Shown piece by piece: positions 43,584 through 52,146 of a stretch of DNA of 64,000 bases (positions within the stretch are counted from its first letter, which is position 1; every line of letters starts with the position of its first letter). The DNA is from RGIG426 sp045639905 (GTDB taxonomy: Bacteria; Bacillota; Clostridia; Oscillospirales; Acutalibacteraceae), in assembly GCA_045639905.1 (NCBI GenBank), contig JAZUDZ010000050.1, positions 34,882 to 98,881 of the forward strand, in the 5' to 3' direction. Below the pieces are notes generated by a model that searched no databases, had not been told where the DNA came from, and worked only from the letters and a program-made list of their open reading frames with translations. A program made the translations under genes and the position numbers.

Positions 43584-44816
43584 ATGTCTATCAAACTCAC
43601 GCGCACGGCGCGTATCCTGGCCATTGCATCCATCATCGCTCTGATGATTTCGTTCCTGCCGCTGGTGGCAATGCACGGCTCCCTTAATCCCGTTTCGGCG
43701 GAAGAAACCGCCGTAACCGCCGGCACACAGCAGCGTCGTATCGGCAGCTGGTGGTGGCGCTCCTCGGAAGCAAAAAACGAGGCATACCGAGATGCCTATC
43801 TTCCGATTTTGAAAGCCGCCGGTGTTACCGAAATTTATTTGTATGACTACACCGGATTCTGGAGTACCAACGCGGCCAGTCAGGAAAAGATTCATGTTTT
43901 CATTCAGGAGGCTATGAAATACGGTATGCGGACCGCCATCCTGATGGATGACCCGGCTCTTGCCAAGGATGCAAAGCTTTCACTGGAATATGTGCAAAGA
44001 CTTCGCGACGCCTGGTTTAAGTACAAAGAAACCTATCCGGACGACGCTCTGTACGGTATCCACTTTGACTGCGAGCCCGGCACCACCACGACAATTTTAC
44101 AGCAATACTGTGACAACCTGGTTCAGAATGCCATCAACGAGCTCATTGCCAACAACATTTATGTTGAGTTTGACGTCAACCCCGCCTGGAGCGGTGCCAT
44201 CGGCTGCAAACTAAACGGTATCCAGGGCCTCTACAATATTCTGGCCAGCACGCTCGGAAACGGCAAAGGCACCTTGTCCTTGATGTCCTATCGTACCACG
44301 GCCGAGAAAATCGTTTCCCGTGCCAACGAGAAAAAGGCCATTGATTCCTGCATTCAGTACAACTGTGACTTCATGTGCGGTCTGGAAACCGACAACGTGG
44401 AAGCCGGCGTTGACCTTCACAACAAAACCAAAGACTATGTCGTCGGTGTTGTCAATGACGTTTTCAAAATTTTGGACAACCGTAATTACTCCGTCCAATA
44501 TGGCATGGCCATTCACAACGTCTCTACATTCTGTAACTTAGCGGGCGATGTGGTTCCGACCACAACCACCAAAGCACCGACAACCACCACGTTGGCCCCG
44601 ACCACCAAGAAAACCATCCTTCGCGGCGACGCCAACATGGATGAAACGGTAGACATGAAAGACGTTTTAACTCTTCGGAAATATATAGCCGGCATGATTC
44701 AGTGGTGGGATTTAGACACTGAAGGCGGCGATTGCAATATTGATACCATCATCGACATGAAGGACGTTCTCCTTCTCCGTCGATACCTGGCCAACCTGGC
44801 AGAATTGCCGGATTAA
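43584..44816 (+). CDS. secreted W-W-W domain protein with C-terminal dockerin
   Basis: 410 residues. Signal peptide (about 1-39, ending PVSA), one domain of about 275 residues (51-325), a short Thr linker (TTTTKAPTTTTLAPTT) and a dockerin (GDANMDETVDMKDVLTLRKY and CNIDTIIDMKDVLLLRRYL). The domain starts IGSWWWRSS and shows VTEIYLYDY, KYGMRTAILMDD, DDALYGIHFDCE (Asp162, Glu164), VEFDVNP (Asp197), LMSYR and CGLETD (Glu268). The alternation looks like a TIM barrel with acidic residues at strand ends. GIHFDCE resembles a degenerate GH18 signature. Function unknown, polysaccharide or glycan hydrolysis inferred. Simplest of three paralogues. ATG at 43584 follows GGAGG. Confidence 0.82.
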   Translation: MSIKLTRTARILAIASIIALMISFLPLVAMHGSLNPVSAEETAVTAGTQQRRIGSWWWRSSEAKNEAYRDAYLPILKAAGVTEIYLYDYTGFWSTNAASQEKIHVFIQEAMKYGMRTAILMDDPALAKDAKLSLEYVQRLRDAWFKYKETYPDDALYGIHFDCEPGTTTTILQQYCDNLVQNAINELIANNIYVEFDVNPAWSGAIGCKLNGIQGLYNILASTLGNGKGTLSLMSYRTTAEKIVSRANEKKAIDSCIQYNCDFMCGLETDNVEAGVDLHNKTKDYVVGVVNDVFKILDNRNYSVQYGMAIHNVSTFCNLAGDVVPTTTTKAPTTTTLAPTTKKTILRGDANMDETVDMKDVLTLRKYIAGMIQWWDLDTEGGDCNIDTIIDMKDVLLLRRYLANLAELPD

Positions 44817-44978
44817 CACTTTTCTTTCGCATCCGCAGCAGGATGTTCAGTGATTCCGCCGAAGGGTGTCGGCTGAATCAGAGACCTTTCTCCTTAATAA
44901 CTTCTTGGTTTCGAAGATATGCCATTTGCTTTCCCGCACCATTTCAGGGAAGCGCAAATCTTAAAGGGAGGAATTCCT

Positions 44979-47900
44979 ATGCAAACTTTACAAAGTCAGG
45001 GGAAACGGATTTTATCCGTCGTGCTGGCACTGGCCATCTTTGTGATGCTGGTTCCGGTTTTTACCCTGAACACCGGTAATTACAAACCGGAAGCTCAAAC
45101 AAATTCTCGTCGTTTGGGCGCTTGGTGGTGGTATCCGGACGATGCCTTCTCCACCAAAAACAACCATTGTGAAGAGTACCTGAGTTCCATGGAAAAAATA
45201 GGTGTCAATGAGATCTATTTCTATGGATACAGCAGACTCATGGGAAATGACAATGCACAGGCCGAGCTGCACTCTTTCGTGCAAAAAGCCATGCAGCATG
45301 GTATGCGCGTTTCCATTTTGTTCGAAGAGCTGTCTCTCATGAACAACAACTCCTCTATGTGGGACGATATCGGGGCTGCTTTCACGAGATATTTCGCACA
45401 CTCAGGCTATGCAAATGACGCCCTGTATGGTATGCATTATGATGGTGAGGCCTGGGACAGAACCACGTCCAACTACCAAAAGTATATCAACAATGTCGTT
45501 CTCAAAGGCTGTAACACATTAAACCCCCTCGGACTGCAACTTGAGGTTGACGTCAACCCGGTTTGGCCCGGCAGCGGCGATTGCTATTACGATGCCAACG
45601 GGAACGGGGTAAAGGACGCCGGTGAAATTTCCGGTTTTTACCAGTGCCTGGCATATTTACTTGCCGGCAACCGCGGAACCGTTGGTTTGATGTCCTATCG
45701 TACCACCGCCGCGAAAGTTGTTTCCCGTGCCAATGAAGGCAATGCCATCACCTACTGTAAACAGTACGGCTGCGCCTATACGTGCGGCATAGAAACCGAC
45801 GACTCCGGAGAATCCGGCGTTGACCTGCACGGAAAATCACAGGAATACGTTTTCAATTTTATCAGCGATGTTTATACGGAAATTGATAAGGCTCATCCGA
45901 ACAGCATGTCCGGCGTGGCGGTCCATCACGTCCAGTCTTTCCATACAGAACTGTCCGGTGACTTGTCCGGCGTAACCGGATACGATTACACCGGCACCGG
46001 TTCTGACATCGTGAGACCGTCCAACGTTCCGAGTACGCCCATTTCCGGCGGCACCGGTGGCGGAGGAACCACCAAAGCGCCGGCAACCGGGCCTTTGGCA
46101 CGCAAAGTGCTTTGGGACGGCAATGTCAGCGATACCGTCACCCTCAGTGGCACCATTGGCAAATACACGGCCAACACCGCTCTGAACACGGCTTTGCGTA
46201 ACGATATTATTCAAAACGGTGCCATCAGCGGAGAAGAATACTATGAAATCATCACCACCGGATATGTAGCCAACGACTATGCCGTCGGTGGCTTTATAAC
46301 CGGTATCGGTGAGGAAATCTGGGGCGATATTAAAACAAAAGCCGGAGACAGTGCCATCGGCACCTCTGACGGCACCTATACCTGCCATGTATTCTCCGAA
46401 CTCGGCGGTGACATGGACGAAGGAACAACACTCACCTATTTCTGCGATTCCAGTGATACGTTACGGATGTCCCATGTAACACTTATCGTCTACCGCGTGG
46501 ATACCACCGGAGGCGGCGACGAACCCATGCCGACCGTCGGTTCCACCACATCCACAACGTCAACCACACGCGATCCGGCCTTGCCGCCGGAAGAAAACCC
46601 CACCGTTCGTCAAAGCAATTATCGTTTGGGCGCATGGTGGTGGTATGCCACAGAAGACGCTTACAATAATACGACCACACGCGACAAGTTGCTTAATCTT
46701 ATGGAGCAAATGGGTGTTACTGAGCTCTATTTCTATGACTGTGACAGTTTGGTTGGCAATGCCAACGCCCGTGCCAAACTACATAACTTTGTTCAGCTTG
46801 CCATGAGCCACGGCATGCGTGTGTCCCTTTTAGGTGACTTTGTTGATATTGTCGAAGATTCTTCCGAAGCAGACAGTCAGTGGGCCTCTATCGCAAATGG
46901 TTTCAAAAACTATTTTGCCAGCTATCCGGACGATGCCCTGTACGGTATCCATTTTGACGGTGAGGCTTTCACCAAGAACGCTACAAACCTGGCACTCTAT
47001 GTTAACAACGTTGCCAAAAAAGGTGTGGAATATCTGAGAAACGATGCCACTTTGGCTCCCTATGATTTACAGCTCGAAGTAGACGTCAACCCGATTTGGA
47101 GTGGATGGAACGGTGTCAGCATTGACATTAACAACACTCCTAACAACTCAAAAGACGACCTAACCAGCTTCTATGACGGTTTGGCTTATTATCTCGGCAA
47201 CGGCAAAGGAACGGTTTCCTTCATGTCCTATCGAACCAATGCACAAGCTGTCTATGACCGTGCCAACGCTGCCAAAGGTATTGACTCCTGCGTCCGATAC
47301 AATTGCGCCTTTACCTGCGGCGTAGAAACCGCCGACTCAGGCGAAGGCTCCAACGTTGACATGCACACCCAGAGCAAAGATTATGTTGCCGATGTCATCA
47401 ACGGTATTTTCAGCATCCTGGATTCAAAGAATTATACCGTATATTACGGCGTTGCTCTTCACCATGCCCGTGCATTCAATGCATTGGCCGGCACCTTGTC
47501 TACGACCTATCATTATAACGGAGGCGAGATTACAAATCCTTCCGTTGTCCCGCCCGGGTCCACGACAACCACAACTACCACGACCACAACCACCACGACC
47601 ACAACCAAGAAACCGCTGACCGGCGAGAACTTGATTGTAAACGGTAATTTTGATACCAACGAAGGCTGGACACACAGTGGCGGTCACGCTGTCATTACGG
47701 ATGGTGTCTTATATCATAACGACGCCAATGACAACGTATTCTCTTCGTCCACTGCTTCCTTTACGGAAGAAATTCAGCCCCATACCCAATACACCATTAT
47801 GGCTGACTTCTATGGTCCTGCCGAAACCGTTTTGATTATTGAAGGACTGGAAGGCCGCTACTCACAAACGACCTTGTCGGCTGACGCCTTCCCGTATACT

Positions 47901-50900
47901 TTCGAGACCGGGGACAGTGTCATTTACTTCGCCGTAAAGCTGCAAACCGACAAATACCAGAGCGGCAAACCGTATAGTGCCATCGATAACGTTGTCATGG
48001 TTGAAGGCGGAAGCTCTGTGCTGCCGACAACTACAACGACTACAAAGTCCACCACGACAACGACCACAACAACGACGAAGAAGCCGACGACGACCACCAC
48101 CACTACAACAAAGAAGCCGACGACTACGACCACGACAACCACAACGAAGTCGACAACGACTACAACCACAACCACCAACAAGTCGACAACAACGACCACA
48201 ACCACCACGAGTACGTCAAAACCGTCGACGACAACCACGACAACGTCGACCACCACAACCACTACGACGACCACAAAGAAACCAACGACGACAACCACCA
48301 CGACAACCACCACAAAGCCGACCACCACAACCACTCAAAAACCGCTGACCGGTGAGAACTTGATTGTCAACGGTTCGTTTGACACGGACGGAGGTTGGAC
48401 GCATACCGGTGACCATGCGGTTATTGCGGATGGTATTTTGCGTCACAACAACGCTAACGAAAATGTCGTTTCCTCGTCCACAGCCTCTTTCACGGAACCG
48501 ATTAAACCGAACACGACCTATACCATTACAGCCGATTTCTTAGGTCCTGCCGAAACCGTTTTGATTATTGAAGGATTAGAGGATCGTTGGTCAAGAACGA
48601 CGATAACCGCTGACAGTCTCCCGTGCACTTTCACCACCGGAAGCGATGTCTATTACTTCGCTGTAAAACTGCAAACTGACAGATATCAGAGCGGCAAGGC
48701 GTACAGTGCAATTGATAATGTCGTTTTGGTTGAAGGTGACGGTGAGAATTTACCGACAACCACCACGACAACCACAACGACTACAACCAGCACAACGACT
48801 TCGACCACCACCACTACTACAACGAAGCCGACAACGACCACGACCACTACTACAACGAAGCCGACAACGACTACGACAACTACAACCACGAAGCCGACGA
48901 CGACTTCGACCACAACCAGCACTACAACGTCGACGACAACGACGACCACCACTACAACGACAACAACGACCACGACCACTACTACAACGAAGCCGACAAC
49001 GACTACGACAACTACAACCACGAAGCCGACGACGACCACGACCACAACCACCAAGCCGACTACAACAACAACGACTACGACAACAAAGCCGACCACGACG
49101 ACAACAACCACGGCGGCACCGACAACTATCCCCAGTCAGGAGCCACTGGTCGGTGACAATCTGATTGTCAATGGTGACTTTGCGATTGCGGATCCGAATG
49201 CGGCCGGTTTTGGTTGGACTACGGAAGGTCCGGCAACCATCATCGATGGAATGCTTCATACGGATGATGTGAATGCTCTCACAACCGACTGGGTTGCTTC
49301 CTTCTCTTCGCCGATTGAAAAGAATACCCAGTACACCATCACCGCGGACATCAGTTCCGACGCCGATGTGTTCATTCGTATTATCGGTTTGGAAGGCGGC
49401 CAGAGTATCACCGACATTCCGGCAAGCAGTTTGCCGATGACCTTCACAACACCGAACAATGTGAGTAAGTTTAAAGTCTCTGTTCATATTGAGAAATACA
49501 TGAACGAAGGCAAAACGTATGCAAACATTGACAACGTGTTTATGGTAAAAGGTGACGGCAAGAACCTGCCGACCACTACGACCACGACTACCACTACAAC
49601 CACGACGTCGACAACAACTACAACGACCACGACGAAGCCGACTACTACGACGACAACGACTTCGACCACAACCAGCACTACAACGTCGACGACAACAACG
49701 ACAACGACAACAACGACAACAACGACAACAACCACGACGACTTCGACCACAACAACGACAACAACGACCACAACCACGACGAAGCCGACGACAACCACGA
49801 CCACAACCACCAAGCCGACTACAACAACAACGACTACGACAACAAAGCCGACCACGACGACGACAACCACGGCGGCACCGACAACTATCCCCAGTCAGGA
49901 GCCACTGGTCGGTGACAATCTGATTGTCAATGGTGACTTTGCGATTGCGGATCCGAATGCGGCCGGTTTTGGTTGGACTACGGAGGGTCCGGCAACCATC
50001 ATCGATGGAATGCTTCATACGGATGATGTGAACGCTCTCACAACCGACTGGGTCGCTTCCTTCTCTTCCCCGATTGAGAAGAACACCCAGTACACCATCA
50101 CCGCGGACATCAGTTCCGACGCCGATGTGTTCATTCGTATTATCGGTTTGGAAGGCGGCCAGAGTATCACCGATATTCCGGCAAGCAGTTTGCCGATGAC
50201 CTTCACAACACCGAACAATGTGAATAAGTTTAAAGTCTCTGTTCATATTGAAAAATATATGAACGAAGGCAAAACGTACGCAAACATTGATAATGTGGTT
50301 ATGGTAAAAGGTGACGGCAAGAACCTGCCGACCACAACCACCACAACCACCACAACCACGACTACGTCGACAACAACCACAACGACCACGACGAAGCCGA
50401 CTACAACGACGACGACCACAACCACAACTGCGAAGCCGACGACCACTACGACGACTTCGACCACGACGTCGACAACAACTAGTACGACAGCAACGACCGC
50501 AACCACCACAGCCACCCCGACCACCATGCCGACACATGCCGATATGCCTGGTGACAACTTGATTGTCAATGGTGACTTTGCAATTGCGGATCCGGCGGCT
50601 GCCGGATTTGGCTGGACTATATCCGAAGCCAGCCCGGCCTTTGTCGAGAACGGTATGTTCCATACGACGGATGTAAACAACTTTACCATTGACTGGAAAG
50701 CTTCCTTCTCGAAGGAAATTAAGCCGGGTACGGAATACACCATTAACGCCGATGTTAACACTGACGCCGATGTGTATGTCCGCATTAAAGGCCTCGAAGG
50801 CAAAGACAGTGTAACGGATGTTCCTGTCAGCGCTTTGCCGTACACCTTTAAAACCGGTGACAGCGTAGATAACTTTGGCGTGTCCATTCACATTCAGAAA

Positions 50901-52061
50901 TGGGCCAATGAAGGCAAAACATATGCCAATGTGGATAATGTGACAATGGTAGAAGGCAACGGTATCGACCTTCCGACAACCACCACAACCGCATCGACCA
51001 CGACAGCATCGACTACCACAAGTACAACCACCACAGCTGCTCCGACTACAACAACCGTTGCTCCGACAACGAGCACGACCGTTGCCTCGACCACAACCGT
51101 TGCTCCGACAGAAGAAGCAACGACAACGGTTTTGACAACAGCCGTTCCGACATCGGGCGCAACAAAAGCTCCGCTTGAGGGCGAAAACCTGATTATCAAT
51201 AACAGCTTTGATATCAGCAATGCCGGTGATCCGAACTTCGGATGGAACCTTATGGACAGTCCGGTTGTTATTTCCAATGGCCGTTTGGAGATCACCGATG
51301 TTGTTGGCGCAACAACCGACATAAAGGCATCCTTCTCCAAGCAGATTCAGCCGAACAGTAAATACGCCATTTCTGCCAATGTCGACACAGACGCCAATAT
51401 GGTTGTCCGCGTTGAGGGATTGGAAGGCCGCTGGAGCGTCACGGATATTCCGCTCAGCGAACTGCCGGCCACCTTCACAACTCCGGAAGATTTAACCTAC
51501 TTCGGTGTCGGTCTCTATTTAGAGCGTTATCAGGATCCTGCCGGTACCTACTGCTTTGTGGACGATGTTACCATGGTAAAACTCGAAGAAGACACTCCGA
51601 CCACAACTGTTTCCACAACAGCTGCAGAAACTTCGGAAGAGTCTTCCGAGGAACCGGTTGCTTCGAGCACAACTACAACAGAGGAGCCGACAACGCCAAC
51701 TACAAGCACAACGGTTGCTCCGACTACGACGACTGTCCCGACCACAAGCACAACCGTGGCTCCGACCACAACGACAGCTGCTCCGACTACGACGAAGCCG
51801 ACAACCACAACAACCAAAATGACTACCAGCACAACAAAAATGCCGACGACCACTACCCCCGCTGTTCGTTCACTCCTCGGTGATGCAAACGATGACGGGA
51901 ACGTCGACATGAAGGATGTCCTGCTTCTCCGTAAATATTTGGCAGGCATGGCGAATAAGATTAATCGCGTCAATGCGGATGTCAACATTGATAATAAACT
52001 TGACATGAAAGACGTCTTGATGATTCGCAAATACTTGGCAAATATGATCTCTCACTTCTAA
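44979..52061 (+). CDS. giant secreted multimodular protein: two W-W-W domains, six CBM-like modules, dockerin
   Basis: 2360 residues. Approximate order: signal peptide 1-38; W-W-W domain 44-334; a beta-rich module 374-511 (starts VLWDGNVSDTVTL, ends SHVTLIVYR); a second W-W-W domain 548-848. Then come six modules of the NLIVNG-F...W type at about 881-1012, 1123-1256, 1391-1528, 1644-1781, 1858-1994 and 2067-2203, and a dockerin 2298-2360 (DANDDGNVDMKDVLLLRKYL, DVNIDNKLDMKDVLMIRKYL). The repeated modules have the look of CBM4/9-type carbohydrate-binding domains. They are joined by Thr-rich linkers of up to about 120 residues with regular KPTTTTT blocks. Modules three and four are nearly identical. 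The start is ATG at 44979 after GGGAGGAATTCCT. Substrate binding and O-glycosylation of the linkers are inferred. Confidence 0.83.
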   Translation: MQTLQSQGKRILSVVLALAIFVMLVPVFTLNTGNYKPEAQTNSRRLGAWWWYPDDAFSTKNNHCEEYLSSMEKIGVNEIYFYGYSRLMGNDNAQAELHSFVQKAMQHGMRVSILFEELSLMNNNSSMWDDIGAAFTRYFAHSGYANDALYGMHYDGEAWDRTTSNYQKYINNVVLKGCNTLNPLGLQLEVDVNPVWPGSGDCYYDANGNGVKDAGEISGFYQCLAYLLAGNRGTVGLMSYRTTAAKVVSRANEGNAITYCKQYGCAYTCGIETDDSGESGVDLHGKSQEYVFNFISDVYTEIDKAHPNSMSGVAVHHVQSFHTELSGDLSGVTGYDYTGTGSDIVRPSNVPSTPISGGTGGGGTTKAPATGPLARKVLWDGNVSDTVTLSGTIGKYTANTALNTALRNDIIQNGAISGEEYYEIITTGYVANDYAVGGFITGIGEEIWGDIKTKAGDSAIGTSDGTYTCHVFSELGGDMDEGTTLTYFCDSSDTLRMSHVTLIVYRVDTTGGGDEPMPTVGSTTSTTSTTRDPALPPEENPTVRQSNYRLGAWWWYATEDAYNNTTTRDKLLNLMEQMGVTELYFYDCDSLVGNANARAKLHNFVQLAMSHGMRVSLLGDFVDIVEDSSEADSQWASIANGFKNYFASYPDDALYGIHFDGEAFTKNATNLALYVNNVAKKGVEYLRNDATLAPYDLQLEVDVNPIWSGWNGVSIDINNTPNNSKDDLTSFYDGLAYYLGNGKGTVSFMSYRTNAQAVYDRANAAKGIDSCVRYNCAFTCGVETADSGEGSNVDMHTQSKDYVADVINGIFSILDSKNYTVYYGVALHHARAFNALAGTLSTTYHYNGGEITNPSVVPPGSTTTTTTTTTTTTTTTKKPLTGENLIVNGNFDTNEGWTHSGGHAVITDGVLYHNDANDNVFSSSTASFTEEIQPHTQYTIMADFYGPAETVLIIEGLEGRYSQTTLSADAFPYTFETGDSVIYFAVKLQTDKYQSGKPYSAIDNVVMVEGGSSVLPTTTTTTKSTTTTTTTTTKKPTTTTTTTTKKPTTTTTTTTTKSTTTTTTTTNKSTTTTTTTTSTSKPSTTTTTTSTTTTTTTTTKKPTTTTTTTTTTKPTTTTTQKPLTGENLIVNGSFDTDGGWTHTGDHAVIADGILRHNNANENVVSSSTASFTEPIKPNTTYTITADFLGPAETVLIIEGLEDRWSRTTITADSLPCTFTTGSDVYYFAVKLQTDRYQSGKAYSAIDNVVLVEGDGENLPTTTTTTTTTTTSTTTSTTTTTTTKPTTTTTTTTTKPTTTTTTTTTKPTTTSTTTSTTTSTTTTTTTTTTTTTTTTTTTKPTTTTTTTTTKPTTTTTTTTKPTTTTTTTTTKPTTTTTTTAAPTTIPSQEPLVGDNLIVNGDFAIADPNAAGFGWTTEGPATIIDGMLHTDDVNALTTDWVASFSSPIEKNTQYTITADISSDADVFIRIIGLEGGQSITDIPASSLPMTFTTPNNVSKFKVSVHIEKYMNEGKTYANIDNVFMVKGDGKNLPTTTTTTTTTTTTSTTTTTTTTKPTTTTTTTSTTTSTTTSTTTTTTTTTTTTTTTTTTSTTTTTTTTTTTTKPTTTTTTTTKPTTTTTTTTTKPTTTTTTTAAPTTIPSQEPLVGDNLIVNGDFAIADPNAAGFGWTTEGPATIIDGMLHTDDVNALTTDWVASFSSPIEKNTQYTITADISSDADVFIRIIGLEGGQSITDIPASSLPMTFTTPNNVNKFKVSVHIEKYMNEGKTYANIDNVVMVKGDGKNLPTTTTTTTTTTTTSTTTTTTTTKPTTTTTTTTTTAKPTTTTTTSTTTSTTTSTTATTATTTATPTTMPTHADMPGDNLIVNGDFAIADPAAAGFGWTISEASPAFVENGMFHTTDVNNFTIDWKASFSKEIKPGTEYTINADVNTDADVYVRIKGLEGKDSVTDVPVSALPYTFKTGDSVDNFGVSIHIQKWANEGKTYANVDNVTMVEGNGIDLPTTTTTASTTTASTTTSTTTTAAPTTTTVAPTTSTTVASTTTVAPTEEATTTVLTTAVPTSGATKAPLEGENLIINNSFDISNAGDPNFGWNLMDSPVVISNGRLEITDVVGATTDIKASFSKQIQPNSKYAISANVDTDANMVVRVEGLEGRWSVTDIPLSELPATFTTPEDLTYFGVGLYLERYQDPAGTYCFVDDVTMVKLEEDTPTTTVSTTAAETSEESSEEPVASSTTTTEEPTTPTTSTTVAPTTTTVPTTSTTVAPTTTTAAPTTTKPTTTTTKMTTSTTKMPTTTTPAVRSLLGDANDDGNVDMKDVLLLRKYLAGMANKINRVNADVNIDNKLDMKDVLMIRKYLANMISHF
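47560..51865 (+). repeat. threonine-codon linkers and repeated CBM-like modules
   Basis: Seven low-complexity ACN stretches (about 47565-47610, 48022-48345, 48750-49130, 49565-49885, 50325-50540, 50965-51170 and 51595-51865) alternate with six modules of about 400 bases. Codons ACA, ACC, ACG and ACT are mixed, so the repeats are protein-level more than DNA-level. The first five linkers carry Lys-Pro every 8-12 residues. The later ones carry Ala-Pro and Val-Ala-Pro. Confidence 0.9.
49020..50330 (+). repeat. near-identical direct duplication of linker plus CBM-like module
   Basis: The module at about 49150-49560 and the one at 49908-50320 share long exact stretches, also in the preceding linker (from ACCACGACGAAGCCGACG-type sequence on). 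The repeat offset is 759 bases, 253 codons, so the frame is kept. Only scattered third-position changes are seen (for example GAA/GAG in GWTTEGP). Confidence 0.85.
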
Positions 52062-52070
52062 TTTACAAAA

Positions 52071-52110
52071 TAATCCATCTTCCGTATCATCGGATGCGGA
52101 AGACGGATTG
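52071..52110 (+). promoter_or_regulatory. intercistronic hairpin between the second and third exoprotein genes
   Basis: AATCCATCTTCCG pairs with CGGAAGACGGATT (one G-T mismatch) across a short loop. GTGGTATTATC follows, not a T run, so readthrough into the next gene is likely. Confidence 0.5.
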
Positions 52111-52146
52111 TGGTATTATCAACAATTTTTTTGGAGGACCAAAATC

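Noticed and set aside
44851..44880. Hairpin after the first W-W-W gene as a terminator
   Set aside because: TGATTC/GAATCA plus GCCG/CGGC make a stem, but no T run follows, so it is not a convincing terminator.
47924..49870. Minus-strand frames made almost only of valine
   Set aside because: They are the reverse complement of the threonine-codon linkers and have no start signals or composition of a real protein.
47560..51865. Regularly spaced repeats resembling a CRISPR array
   Set aside because: The repeats are in-frame protein modules and linkers, far too long and uneven. There are no unique short spacers and no cas genes.
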